Below, in pieces: positions 1 through 8,319 of a stretch of 52,700 nt of DNA. Below the pieces are notes generated by a model, which was given only the letters and a program-made list of their open reading frames with translations, searched no databases and had not been told where the DNA came from. Positions within the stretch are counted from its first letter, which is position 1; each line of letters begins with the position of its first letter. The translations under genes were made by a program, and so were the position numbers. Origin of the DNA: Hyphomicrobiales bacterium (lineage in GTDB: Bacteria; Pseudomonadota; Alphaproteobacteria; Rhizobiales; Rhizobiaceae); NCBI GenBank assembly GCA_900470155.1, contig UBZT01000029.1, positions 1 to 52,700 on the forward strand. The letters are read 5' to 3'.

Positions 1-135
1 CCGCTCGACGGGCTTTGCCATCGTGACGGTGCGGTTTTCGTGGTCGATGATTGTGATCGGGTCGGCGAGTGCGATAATTGGCTGGAGGACGGCGAGTGCT
101 ATTCCCGCGATGGCGATGGGATATCGGATGTTCAT
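1..135 (-). CDS. Periplasmic substrate-binding protein, 5' part only (cut by window edge)
   Basis: An open frame of 45 codons runs from ATG at 135 off the left edge. It begins with a signal peptide (Met-Asn-Ile-Arg, then a hydrophobic stretch ending in Ala-Leu-Ala). The mature start ADPITIIDHENRTVTMAKP has the same layout as the binding protein at 1675-2739 (ADKPISFEDHRGQKIEL), which is typical of siderophore/vitamin B12-type ABC binding proteins. A GGAG ribosome site lies 7 bases before the ATG. The frame follows the gene at 186-1568 on the same strand after 50 bases, so the two may form an operon and the rest of a second importer may lie outside the window. Family assignment is an inference from about 20 mature residues. 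Confidence 0.72.
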   Translation of the reverse strand, partial: MNIRYPIAIAGIALAVLQPIIALADPITIIDHENRTVTMAKPVER

Positions 136-185
136 TGCATGTCTCCAAATGCGGATTGATTTGTGTGAGGGGTCTGATTTGCGCA

Positions 186-1568
186 TCAACGGGCCTCCGC
201 CACGAAGCGTTGAGGCAGGAAGCGCTGGGCACGGTGGCAGTCGCACAGGCCCCAAGACAGGTTTGGATAGGATGATGGTCTTGCCGGTCGTGCAGCCGTC
301 TGTCTCGCAGCGACAATGCCCTTGCACACGTCACGCAGCAGGCAAGGGCCGTGGGGCCCGTGATCGGGATAGCGCACGATGCTGTCGCCATTGTGCATGA
401 ACAGGTAGCCACCCGTGTCATCGGGGGCCGGGTATTTCCACAGCCAGTCCGCAGGTTTTGGATCGTCGGCAGGCCCGATATCGGTCAGCCATATGGCGCC
501 CTCCGGCATGTCGGTCCAGCCACGTGCATACTGGCCGAAAATACCCTGCCAGCCGTCGAATTCGTCACTGACATTGGCAAAGAACCCCAAGGGATCCTGG
601 CGAACGCGCACTTTCAGGTTGGTGAACGGGCGCGGCGCCACGGCGCGGAACGCCGACATGAATGGTAGCCAGGGGGTGGCCGGCTGGCTCGACAGGATGA
701 GATGCCCACCGCGCTCCAGGAAGGCCAGAAAATCGGCGGCCCTGCTGCGCAGGAATATTTCGTCGGTGTTGTTAGGGATGTAGATGAAATCGGATTCCCG
801 CAACACGGTCTCATCGAGATCATAGAGACCGTGGTAACGAAGGTTGATGCCAGTTCCCTCGAAAGTTTCGGCCAGACCCGGCGGTTCCCAGTCCCAGGTG
901 CTGTCAAGCGCCCGCAGATAGGTGAGGCTCAAGCTCTCTCTTTTTCGCTCGATCCCAAGCTCGCGATTGAGCCATGGATAGAATGCTTCGAGGAACCGAG
1001 TGGTGGCCGGCATGAAGCGCTCACCGTTGTGCCCGTGCGGATCGAGCGTCGTGACCATCAGTCGACCGCCGCCTTCAAGATTTGGGAAGTCCATGAAGAG
1101 GCTGAGACTGTCGTCGTCAAGCGACAGGATGTGCTCGGCTTGCGGGTGTTTCTCCAGTGCTCCCATCCAGTGCCAGCTCATGTCGGCAAGCGAGATGGAA
1201 TCGCAAATGGCATGCCGAGGTTCCGGCTGCCGGACTTCGAGATAAGGATTGGGGCGCGTCCACCAGAGCCAATCCCGTGCGTTGACCGGTTGCCATTTGA
1301 GATCGACCACTTCGATGATGTTCTCGATGTCGCGGATTGAAAAAACGATCAGAAATCCGCCATTGCGGACATAATCGTTCAATTGCCGGGCATGCGCTCT
1401 CAACTCCACGCAATCCATGACATCCGGAATGACGATGGCGGCGTAGGTGCCAAGATCGTGCCGATCGAGTTCACGAAGATAGAGCATGTCGTCAAGCAGA
1501 TGGGCAAAGTCCTGGAAGCTCCGCACCTGCGCGGCATTGCCCCATGTCACATAGCCTATCTTTTCCAT
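186..1568 (-). CDS. Uncharacterised protein with two GATase1-like (ThuA-like) halves
   Basis: The 460-residue cytoplasmic protein has no signal peptide. Two halves have the same plan. Residues about 1-200 start with IGYVTWGNA, then an acidic loop, IVIPDV and a helix before GGFLIVF. Residues about 210-400 start with LSLTYLRALDS, then FIYIPNNTDE and a helix before GGHLILSS. This beta-alpha-beta pattern with a strand after 'RGG' or 'NGG' recalls class I glutamine-amidotransferase-like/ThuA folds. I see no clear catalytic Cys-His pair. The last 40 residues are Arg/Ala/Pro-rich and probably disordered. The gene is divergent from an iron-type importer and precedes a second binding protein, so a role linked to that uptake is plausible but unproven. 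Confidence 0.72.
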   Translation of the reverse strand: MEKIGYVTWGNAAQVRSFQDFAHLLDDMLYLRELDRHDLGTYAAIVIPDVMDCVELRAHARQLNDYVRNGGFLIVFSIRDIENIIEVVDLKWQPVNARDWLWWTRPNPYLEVRQPEPRHAICDSISLADMSWHWMGALEKHPQAEHILSLDDDSLSLFMDFPNLEGGGRLMVTTLDPHGHNGERFMPATTRFLEAFYPWLNRELGIERKRESLSLTYLRALDSTWDWEPPGLAETFEGTGINLRYHGLYDLDETVLRESDFIYIPNNTDEIFLRSRAADFLAFLERGGHLILSSQPATPWLPFMSAFRAVAPRPFTNLKVRVRQDPLGFFANVSDEFDGWQGIFGQYARGWTDMPEGAIWLTDIGPADDPKPADWLWKYPAPDDTGGYLFMHNGDSIVRYPDHGPHGPCLLRDVCKGIVAARQTAARPARPSSYPNLSWGLCDCHRAQRFLPQRFVAEAR

Positions 1569-1614
1569 GCCCCATCCCGTTTTCAGCCTGCCATAGGTGG
1601 CAGATATCTAAACT

Positions 1615-1629
1615 TGACACAATTAGTCA
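1615..1629. promoter_or_regulatory. Probable RirA iron-responsive operator (TGA-N9-TCA)
   Basis: TGACACAATTAGTCA matches the TGA-N9-TCA iron-responsive operator known for RirA in Rhizobiaceae, and the dyad extends to TTGAC/GTCAA. It lies 46 bases before the importer operon and 47 bases before the divergent gene. TTGACA (1614-1619) inside it can serve as a -35 element, so repressor and polymerase would compete. It suggests repression of both units when iron is plentiful. Confidence 0.6.
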
Positions 1630-1674
1630 ATATATCATAACAGGTCCGCAACATAACGATGCGGGGCAAAGATC

Positions 1675-2739
1675 ATGAAGACTGTTGTTTCTACCTGCCT
1701 TGCGGCAATGCTGGTGGGTTCGGCCGCTCAAGCCGCGGATAAACCGATCAGCTTCGAGGATCACCGCGGGCAGAAGATCGAATTGGCAGCGCCGCCCGAG
1801 CGGCTCGCAACGATTATCCGGGCGGCGCCGTTCATCTACTATTCGGCCGATCGCACGACCGATCACATGGTGGCGGTCAACGCGGATTCGATTGCCCGTA
1901 TAAAGAACTTCATCTATGCGGATCTCATTCCCGAATTGCTTGAGCTCGAGGGTACGGCCGCCCGCGACGGCTTCGCTCCGAATGTTGAGGCGATCCTGGC
2001 TACAAATCCGCAGCTGGTGATCCAGGCCATGCACAACCCGGACCTGATCGAGCCACTGGAGCGGGTTGGCCTGAAGGTTGCCGCCTGGGGATGCTGCTCG
2101 GAACAGCAGCGCCTGGATTATATCACCATGAGCGGCATCATCTCCGGCCATCCGGAACGGGCAGAAGCGACGCTCAAGCTGCACTATAAGTCCAACGCGG
2201 CGATGAAGGCGAAGTTCGGCGAACTGACGGACGACAAGAAAGTCAGCCTCGTCTACATCGAGAAGCTCGGCGACCAGATCCAGGTCATTGCCAATCCGTC
2301 GCAGGACTTTTCGCTGAGCGGCATCAAGAACCTGGCGGCAGATGACAGCGGCGAGTGGTGGAAGAATGTTGATGTGGAGCAACTCTTCACCTGGAACCCG
2401 GACATGATCATCATTCCGGCCCAGGCGGTGACGCTCAACCCGTCCGATTTTTATGCGCATCCGTTGCTTTCCGGCATGGACGCTGTGAAGAACAAGCGGG
2501 TCTACAAGGTGCCCAAGTTCAACGCTTCGCCGGATTCCCCGGAACTGTTCCTGTCGGCTGTTTGGCTTGCGATGGTTGCTCATCCGGAGATGGGTCCGAT
2601 CGACGAGGATTTCCGCAAGACTGTTCGCGATGCTTACATGACCATCTACGGGCGAGAGCCTGACGAAGCCCATATGAGCCGTGTCCTTGAGATCGAGGCG
2701 AACAGCCAGGCTCTGGGCTACGCGGCCCTGTTTGAATAA
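1675..2739 (+). CDS. Iron/siderophore-type ABC transporter substrate-binding protein
   Basis: This 354-residue periplasmic binding protein captures a chelate and hands it to the permease encoded next. A signal peptide covers about residues 1-21 (MKTVVSTCLAAMLVGSAAQA) with a likely cut before ADKP. The mature protein has the FepB/BtuF-type plan: PPERLATIIRAAPF near the N-terminus, an N-lobe with 'ILATNPQLVI', a long linker helix, and a C-lobe with WWKNVDVEQLFTWNPDMIII. The stop codon TAA overlaps the next ATG (TAATG), which indicates translational coupling. The RirA-type box upstream suggests iron control. The exact ligand (ferric siderophore, heme or cobalamin) cannot be read from sequence alone. 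Confidence 0.93.
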   Translation: MKTVVSTCLAAMLVGSAAQAADKPISFEDHRGQKIELAAPPERLATIIRAAPFIYYSADRTTDHMVAVNADSIARIKNFIYADLIPELLELEGTAARDGFAPNVEAILATNPQLVIQAMHNPDLIEPLERVGLKVAAWGCCSEQQRLDYITMSGIISGHPERAEATLKLHYKSNAAMKAKFGELTDDKKVSLVYIEKLGDQIQVIANPSQDFSLSGIKNLAADDSGEWWKNVDVEQLFTWNPDMIIIPAQAVTLNPSDFYAHPLLSGMDAVKNKRVYKVPKFNASPDSPELFLSAVWLAMVAHPEMGPIDEDFRKTVRDAYMTIYGREPDEAHMSRVLEIEANSQALGYAALFE

Positions 2740-3803
2740 TGTCCTCGGTTTCGACAAGCGAGGCAATTCCAAAACAGCGAGGCAGGCGAGGAACGCCTGC
2801 CACGCTCGCTCTATTTGCACTGCTGGTCTGCCTCATCCTCGTTTCGATCACGATCGGGCGTTATGACCTTGATGTGCTGAAGGTGATCCGCATCCTTGCC
2901 GACAATCTGATACCGGCGAGCAACTCCGACTGGACGGTGCTGGAGGAGCAGGTCGTGGAACTCGTACGTCTGCCTCGCATCCTGGCCGCCGTGTTGGTCG
3001 GCGCCGGGCTAGCGGCGTCGGGTGCCGCGTTGCAGGGCCTGTTTCGCAATCCACTGGTCGATCCGAACATCATTGGCGTTACGAGCGGCGCCGGCTTTGG
3101 CGGAACGCTGGCCATCCTGTCTGGAATTTTTGGCTACGGCCTTTTCACCATTGCCTTTCTCTTCGGATTGGCGAGCGTCATGATCGTCAAGGTGCTGGCA
3201 AGTTCGCGCGGCCGGACGTCCGTCCTGGCACTTGTACTGGCTGGTGTCATCATTTCCGCCTTCTTCGGTTCGGCGATCTCGATCGTGAAATTGCTCGCCG
3301 ATCCCCACCAAAAACTGCCGGCCATTACCTATTGGCTGATGGGCAGCCTGGCATCGACAAATTACGAAGATCTCCTGCTCATGACGGTGGTGATGGTTCC
3401 GGCTCTGGCGGTGATCTACCTCATGCGGTTCCAGATCAACATCATCTCGCTTGGCGAGGAGAAGGCGCGGGCGCTGGGTTCGCCTGTCGCAACAGTGCAG
3501 TGGGCAGTGCTGGGCGCGACCGCCGTCATCTCGGCCGGCGTGGTTGCTTGCTGTGGTATTATCGGCTGGGTCGGCCTCGTGATCCCGCATGTCGCGCGGG
3601 TCATTTCGGGACCTGACCATGGCCGTCTGCTGCCAGTCTCCATCCTGCTCGGGGCTATCTACATGCTGCTGGTCGACAACATTGCGCGGACGATGACCAC
3701 GGCCGAAATCCCGGTCGGCATCATTACGTCGCTGATCGGCGTTCCGGTCTTTGCCGTCCTTTTGCGACGCATGCAGAGCAGGGGAGGCTGGAAGAGTGAT
3801 TGA
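2739..3803 (+). CDS. FecCD-family ABC transporter permease
   Basis: The 354-residue inner-membrane permease is of the BtuC/FecCD type, with about ten hydrophobic segments. Family signatures are LPRILAAVLVGAGLAASGAA with QGLFRNPLVDPNIIGVTSGA (residues about 70-115), and CCGIIGWVGLVIPHVARVI near residue 270, the region that contacts the ATPase. It works as a homodimer. It starts on the stop of the binding-protein gene and overlaps the ATPase gene by 8 bases, so all three are one operon. Confidence 0.95.
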   Translation: MSSVSTSEAIPKQRGRRGTPATLALFALLVCLILVSITIGRYDLDVLKVIRILADNLIPASNSDWTVLEEQVVELVRLPRILAAVLVGAGLAASGAALQGLFRNPLVDPNIIGVTSGAGFGGTLAILSGIFGYGLFTIAFLFGLASVMIVKVLASSRGRTSVLALVLAGVIISAFFGSAISIVKLLADPHQKLPAITYWLMGSLASTNYEDLLLMTVVMVPALAVIYLMRFQINIISLGEEKARALGSPVATVQWAVLGATAVISAGVVACCGIIGWVGLVIPHVARVISGPDHGRLLPVSILLGAIYMLLVDNIARTMTTAEIPVGIITSLIGVPVFAVLLRRMQSRGGWKSD

Positions 3804-4536
3804 AGTCCGCAAACTGTCTGTGGAACGCGGCGGCCGCCCGATCCTCGAAGGATACGATCTTGCCGTTGCCAATGGCAGCGTTGTGGCGATCCTCGGCGCG
3901 AATGGTATCGGCAAGACCAGCCTGATCAACACGATCGCAGGCCTGCTGAAACCGAGCCGGGGTGAAGTGCATTGCCGTGCCCGTATCGGCTATGTGCCGC
4001 AGCTTTTCGACGTCGCTTTCGACTACTCCGTCACCGATATCGTCCTGATGGGACGGGCCCGTCAGGTCGGGCTGTTCGGAACACCGCAGCAACAAGATTA
4101 CGACGTTGTGCACCGGCAGCTCTCCATGCTCGGTATCAACCATCTTGCAGAACGTTCGTTCAATACGCTCAGCGGTGGTCAGAGGCAGCTTGTCATCATC
4201 GCCCAGGCGCTGGTGTCGGAATGTGAGGTGCTGATCCTCGATGAGCCCTGTTCTGCGCTCGACTACCACAATCAGGCCGTGGTCATTTCGGTGCTGGACC
4301 GGTTGTCGCGCGAGCATGGCATGACCGTGCTGTTCACCACCCATTCTCCGCAACATGCTTTGGAAATCGCAAGCGATGTGTTGCTGATGTATGGCTGCAA
4401 TGCCTTCGATTTCGGCCCGACTGCTCGCATTCTGTCGGAGGAAAACCTGGCGCGCCTGTATGGCGTCAAGATCCGCAAGGCGCTCTTCGAAGGTGATAGC
4501 AGTTTCACATACGCTCCCGTGTTTCGCGGCCGGTAG
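3796..4536 (+). CDS. ABC transporter ATP-binding protein (iron-chelate type)
   Basis: This 246-residue ATPase powers the importer. It shows Walker A (GANGIGKTS), the Q-loop in YVPQ, the signature LSGGQRQ, Walker B (VLILDEP) and the switch histidine (TTHSPQH). I chose GTG at 3796 because GGGGAGG lies just upstream and the protein then starts V-I-E-V-R-K-L, the usual first strand of this family. The open frame reaches back to 3751 but that part lies within the permease gene. It overlaps the permease by 8 bases and is the last gene of the operon. Confidence 0.94.
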   Translation: MIEVRKLSVERGGRPILEGYDLAVANGSVVAILGANGIGKTSLINTIAGLLKPSRGEVHCRARIGYVPQLFDVAFDYSVTDIVLMGRARQVGLFGTPQQQDYDVVHRQLSMLGINHLAERSFNTLSGGQRQLVIIAQALVSECEVLILDEPCSALDYHNQAVVISVLDRLSREHGMTVLFTTHSPQHALEIASDVLLMYGCNAFDFGPTARILSEENLARLYGVKIRKALFEGDSSFTYAPVFRGR

Positions 4537-4567
4537 GGTTCACTTCTCCGGCCACCAACAGGTTTCA

Positions 4568-4589
4568 GGTTCTGATCCGTTCAAGGCGG
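4568..4589 (+). repeat. Dispersed repeat, copy A
   Basis: GGTTCTGATCCG followed by TTCAAGGCGG, in the gap between the importer operon and the recombinase gene. It is one of seven intergenic copies of a short motif (consensus GGTTCGATTCC-TTTCAAGGCG) and is nearly identical to the copy at 52570-52591. Confidence 0.5.
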
Positions 4590-4668
4590 AGGCGACCGGC
4601 AGGCCCCCAGACGGACGCGGACATTGTTGGCATCTGCCTGCAATATGCTAAGCGAAATTTCCAGCGCA

Positions 4669-7029
4669 CTAGGCTGCTTCCCACACCTGGTTTAGGATCC
4701 GCGCCGCCAATGCTGCTTTGTCCTGCGGCAGAAAGCGCCCGTAGTGCTGCTGCACGACGTCAGGCGTGTCCTGGATGGCATAACTTGCCTGCTCATAGGA
4801 TCCTGTCTGCTTTAGGATGTGTGTGGCGAGCACGTCTCGGACATTGTGGGGGCCATGCGGTAGCAGACCCTTAATCGCGCCGCGGCCGGTATACGGATTG
4901 TATATGCCGTAGCGCTGAATCGCCAACCGCCAAGCCTCGTAGAATGTTGTCTGATTATACGCCGCATCGATACTGGTCGTTTTGACGGTTTTGACGAAAA
5001 GCGTCCCCGGATCATGTGCGCGACCCAGGAGCACCTTCCGATGTCGCTCGATATAGGCATTGAGATAGGTGTAGAGATCAAGAAGATCCGGCAGCACCAG
5101 ACGAAACGGCTTCTGCCCGAAAAAAGATGAGCCCGAGTTCTTGAACGCGTTTGACGGGATGAAGACCTCCCACCCACGCTCCCGTTCGTTCCAACGCAGT
5201 TCGCCGCGCTTCATGTCTTCGAGCCGGCGTTCTGCGGTCGGGAATTGCCCGCGCGGGCAGACCAGCAATTGCCGAAGGTTTTTCTGCCTGAGGCCGAGAT
5301 GTAAGCCAAGCCTTAGCATCAGGAACGAACGGACTGCCTCCGCGGCTGCCCTCGGGTAACGATGCTCATCGGGCATTCGCTTCAAGATCTCCTCGGTGAT
5401 CTTGCGATATTCAGCGAGCGGGCTATCTGCCTCCAGTACGCACATAATTGGCTCGAATGGATCTCGGTGGACCCGCATCACCCGCTGGATTTCTTTTGAT
5501 CGATTGGCTGCATGGCGATGGAAGTCTTCGCATGCACCGTGCCAATCTCGACGAGCAGCCGCAATCTCGTCTGTCGTGATCAGTCCTTCGATCGGCTTCA
5601 CGTTGCGCAACAGTTCGGGATGTTGGCGGATCCAGCCGACTTCAGCGCGAGTGAGGGCCATAGCCACCATCAGCATGTCTTCCTCCCATTTGGTGAAGAA
5701 GCCGCGCCGGCGCTCCCGCCATTGCAAATACCAGTCCCACACGCCAGGGAAGACAAGGAGACCGAAGGTGAGTTGGCTGAGCTGCACGCCTCGACCTTCG
5801 ACAACTCCGTTCGGGGATGCCGCAAGTGCCCCAAACATCAGACCAAGATGTTCGATCTTCTGGCTGGCTGTCTCCTCATTCCAGACGCCATTCCTGCGGT
5901 AGCCTATCTCGGTCAGTGTCGACGTCTTGAAGCGGATCAGGTCTGCCATCTCCATCGCAAGCCGAGGGGGTGCATCGACGACACCGGAGAGTAGATCCGG
6001 ATCCTCGAGCCCCTCGGTCATGGGGCGTTTGTCGTCCTCATCTCGCAGCCAACTGGAAGCCGCTAGTCTAGGTGTGAGTGCACTCCCGCCATATGTGATC
6101 CCTGGAAAACGGATCGCGTAGCGCTGCTTTGTCGCTGCCGCCTGGAAACGTCTGTAATCCGTCGACCCCGAGATGATGACGCGCCGCACCCATTCCAGTA
6201 TCTCTTCGCGCTTTGAAAAGGACAGACTGGCGAAGTTGTCGGGCAGATGCCAGGCAAGCCGGCGCCGCTCCGCCGGACTGATGTCTTCCAGATCGTGGCC
6301 ATATAGCGATCTGGACTGATGTGGCAGTTTCGCTTTGAAGTAGCCTCGCTCCAAGCCATATCTGCGCTCGATCCGGCAAAGGATATCGAAGCTTGCCACC
6401 GAACGAGGCACACGCTGGCCCTCAATCCACGACAGCAAGGTCTTCGCATCAAAGGTTTCGTCTATGCGGACGACCGCCCGGTGGAGTTGCCAGTAATTCT
6501 CGCCAAAGCGGCGCATCTGATAGGCGAGTGCATCGGCGAATGAACTCGGGTCGTTGTTCGCCTCGAACAATGGTTCTGATTTGTCGGAAACTGGTCTCGG
6601 CTTAGGGCCGGGGCGGCCAGGTGAGGGCGAGCTCTCGACCTCTTCGACTTCGTGATGCTGGCTTGTCGGAAAGGGGGCAAACTTTCCCGTGGCACCGGAT
6701 TTCAGCGCTGTTTGCAGTCTTCTGCCTTTCGGAGCATCGTCTTCCACAGGCAGCTTCTTCAGCCAACGCATGATCGCATCCAGCGCTGGTCGCAGTTGTT
6801 TCTTCAACGTTGTCGTCAACGCCTCATCGATCCCGCAATCGTGTGCGATCTGCCGCCAGTCGTAGCGGTTGTTTGCGAGAGCGGGTGTCTTTCGAAATGT
6901 GATCAACGCTAGAAGATAGGGACGGAGGTTGTCCACCACCCAGTCCGGTGCGACGGGCGCAATACGAACATCGCAGTAGGTCGAAATCTTCTTCTGAAAA
7001 TGGTGTTTGGAAAGATCTTCGTTTGGCAT
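4669..7029 (-). CDS. Very large tyrosine recombinase/integrase-like protein
   Basis: The 786-residue protein carries a tyrosine-recombinase catalytic region in its last third: the first Arg in LHLGLRQKNLRQL (about residue 581), a Lys in PSNAFK (about 630), the H-x-x-R box in PHNVRDVLATHIL (about 728-731) and the nucleophile Tyr in QQHYGRF (about 763). The position usually held by a second His/Trp reads IQD. The first 550 residues show no recognised domain and are far longer than the arm-binding and core-binding parts of usual integrases (300-450 residues in all). Its ribosome site lies in a palindrome (7035-7078). It probably cuts and joins DNA; no partner integrase or excisionase is seen next to it. 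Confidence 0.8.
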   Translation of the reverse strand: MPNEDLSKHHFQKKISTYCDVRIAPVAPDWVVDNLRPYLLALITFRKTPALANNRYDWRQIAHDCGIDEALTTTLKKQLRPALDAIMRWLKKLPVEDDAPKGRRLQTALKSGATGKFAPFPTSQHHEVEEVESSPSPGRPGPKPRPVSDKSEPLFEANNDPSSFADALAYQMRRFGENYWQLHRAVVRIDETFDAKTLLSWIEGQRVPRSVASFDILCRIERRYGLERGYFKAKLPHQSRSLYGHDLEDISPAERRRLAWHLPDNFASLSFSKREEILEWVRRVIISGSTDYRRFQAAATKQRYAIRFPGITYGGSALTPRLAASSWLRDEDDKRPMTEGLEDPDLLSGVVDAPPRLAMEMADLIRFKTSTLTEIGYRRNGVWNEETASQKIEHLGLMFGALAASPNGVVEGRGVQLSQLTFGLLVFPGVWDWYLQWRERRRGFFTKWEEDMLMVAMALTRAEVGWIRQHPELLRNVKPIEGLITTDEIAAARRDWHGACEDFHRHAANRSKEIQRVMRVHRDPFEPIMCVLEADSPLAEYRKITEEILKRMPDEHRYPRAAAEAVRSFLMLRLGLHLGLRQKNLRQLLVCPRGQFPTAERRLEDMKRGELRWNERERGWEVFIPSNAFKNSGSSFFGQKPFRLVLPDLLDLYTYLNAYIERHRKVLLGRAHDPGTLFVKTVKTTSIDAAYNQTTFYEAWRLAIQRYGIYNPYTGRGAIKGLLPHGPHNVRDVLATHILKQTGSYEQASYAIQDTPDVVQQHYGRFLPQDKAALAARILNQVWEAA

Positions 7030-7034
7030 GTGTC

Positions 7035-7078
7035 ATTCCGCAGTTTCTCGGGGCCTCAGGCCCGAGGGCGTGCGGAAT
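7035..7078. promoter_or_regulatory. Two-tier palindrome over the recombinase ribosome binding site
   Basis: Outer arms ATTCCGCA (7035-7042) and TGCGGAAT (7071-7078) are perfect. Inside, CTCGGGGCC (7047-7055) pairs with GGCCCGAG (7059-7066) around a TCA loop with one bulge. On the minus strand the arm nearest the gene contains the GGA that would be the ribosome site of the ATG at 7029. It could be an RNA switch, a protein operator or a recombination site. Confidence 0.55.
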
Positions 7079-7176
7079 TAGGGGCAGACAGTTAAAAGTC
7101 CGTAAAGCTGGCGAGGGCGACACGGTAACCCAGGGAAGTCGTCGGGCACTCTCGGCAGTTCAAGGATGGCGCCTGC

Positions 7177-7755
7177 TCACTTCAATCCGGCTATGTTCCG
7201 GCGAAGTACCCCTGAAAACTTCTTCAACCCGCCTTGATCAAGCGCGTCGACGAACGCCTCAACCGATGGGATTGTCTTACGCAGATTATGCCTTGCACTT
7301 CGGACGCTGGAGATTAGCGCTTCCGCAAACGCCGCATGGAGATCGGTAAGAAAATCATCTGGCGACTTGCTGGTCACACCATGTGCGAGAAGGTTTTTTG
7401 CGGGAAAGTCCTTAAGGTTCCAGGTAACGATGACGGAGGCTTTGCCGGCGATGGCTGCCGCGAGGACATGTCGATCGCCGGGATCCGGTAGCGTGAGATC
7501 CGCAATAAACGGGCGATGGTCTTCCACGACTGCCTCTGGGAGGACAGCGTTCATCCGGTCGCGCGTGGCTTCCAGGCGTTCGATGGACAAGCCTGGTGTG
7601 TTGGCGGCGAGGTTGCGCATCCACTCATCATGTATATCGTCGGTCCAGCGCGCCTCGACGAGACCGTCGAAGGCGCACTGGATCAGAATGTTGCGCAGGT
7701 GGAAGGGGTAGAGGGCGCAGGCATCGTAGACCGCGATGGGCGGATTAGAGGCCAT
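7177..7755 (-). CDS. PIN-domain toxin (VapC-like ribonuclease)
   Basis: The 192-residue protein has the PIN nuclease layout: a first strand with an acidic residue (AVYDACALYP, Asp11), a central acidic segment (WTDDIHDEW), the DPGDRHVLAAA motif and a strand before TWNLKDFP near residue 120. Family members cut RNA with Mg2+ held by these acidic residues. It is longer than standard VapC (about 130) because of an extra C-terminal helical part (residues 135-192). Its start overlaps the end of the antitoxin gene by 11 bases, the usual coupling of a toxin-antitoxin operon. It lies just behind the recombinase gene, so the pair may stabilise a mobile segment. Confidence 0.88.
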   Translation of the reverse strand: MASNPPIAVYDACALYPFHLRNILIQCAFDGLVEARWTDDIHDEWMRNLAANTPGLSIERLEATRDRMNAVLPEAVVEDHRPFIADLTLPDPGDRHVLAAAIAGKASVIVTWNLKDFPAKNLLAHGVTSKSPDDFLTDLHAAFAEALISSVRSARHNLRKTIPSVEAFVDALDQGGLKKFSGVLRRNIAGLK

Positions 7756-8191
7756 AGGTCTCGATCAGGTCCTCTGTGTCCTCGGCTAGCGCTTCCATCG
7801 CCGTCTGTCGTCTGCCGAGCTTCGACTTCAACGCGAGCACATCCTTCAGGAGGGCGCGGCGGTGTTTGCCGACGTAGCGGAATGGCAGCTCACCCCGGTC
7901 CATGCGCAAGACGACGAGCGGGCGGGAGATGCCAAGAATGGCTGAAGCTTCGCTCGGGCTTAGCTCCTGGTCCTCGGCCAGCACGGCGACACCCTCTCCG
8001 CGCAGCATGTGCGCCAGAAGAGCTTCAACAGCCGCGGCGGCTGAGGGCGGGATCGGGAGCATCTGCTGCTTGCCACCTGCATTACGCACGTGGAGTTCCA
8101 GCCTGTCGCCGGCAACCAGCTTTGGTAATGGCGTTGCTATTTTTCGGTCGTGATCTGACAGTCTGGCGAAATGAACAATCTGGCTGGCCAT
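7745..8191 (-). CDS. Antitoxin with excisionase-type helix-turn-helix
   Basis: The 148-residue protein is the partner of the PIN toxin. Residues about 75-120 (LSPSEASAILGISRPLVVLR then LPFRYVGKHRRALLKDV) form a MerR/excisionase-like winged helix of the type that binds its own promoter. The last 30 residues (MEALAEDTEDLIETYGL) are acidic and probably wrap the toxin. A GGAG ribosome site precedes ATG at 8191. It comes first in the operon, as is usual for antitoxins. Confidence 0.87.
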   Translation of the reverse strand: MASQIVHFARLSDHDRKIATPLPKLVAGDRLELHVRNAGGKQQMLPIPPSAAAAVEALLAHMLRGEGVAVLAEDQELSPSEASAILGISRPLVVLRMDRGELPFRYVGKHRRALLKDVLALKSKLGRRQTAMEALAEDTEDLIETYGL

Positions 8192-8212
8192 GACGATATC
8201 TCCTTAGCCGTC

Positions 8213-8241
8213 AATATAGCGAACAAAGCGTCTAACTGCAA
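8213..8241 (-). promoter_or_regulatory. Sigma-70-like promoter of the toxin-antitoxin operon
   Basis: On the minus strand TTGCAG (8241-8236) and TATATT (8218-8213) are separated by exactly 17 bases and end 22 bases before the antitoxin ATG. Confidence 0.45.
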
Positions 8242-8299
8242 TAACTGAAAGTGTGGGTTGGTTGCAATGGTGGTAATGGGGGCGGTTCTTTGGAACGCT

Positions 8300-8319
8300 G
8301 GTTCGATTCCCATCAAGAG
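8300..8319 (+). repeat. Dispersed repeat, copy B (most diverged)
   Basis: GGTTCGATTCCCATCAAGAG resembles the T-arm and 3' end of a tRNA. Together with copy A at 4568 it brackets the recombinase and toxin-antitoxin genes. Confidence 0.35.

Noticed and set aside
702..1340. 212-codon frame on the plus strand inside 186-1568
   Set aside because: Opposite-strand shadow; the minus frame has the better start, spacing and protein-like pattern.
1614..1642. Full sigma-70 promoter with TTGACA and a -10 hexamer for the importer
   Set aside because: TTGACA is perfect but the bases 16-18 further on (CATAAC region) are a poor -10, so I report only the operator.
1627..2820. 397-codon open frame on the minus strand opposite the binding-protein gene
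   Set aside because: It mirrors the high-GC coding frame of a clear transporter gene; its residues are rich in Arg/His/Asp without any family pattern and there is no ribosome site.
3009..3932. 307-codon minus frame across the permease/ATPase genes
   Set aside because: Shadow of two certain genes; low-complexity Arg/Asp/His content.
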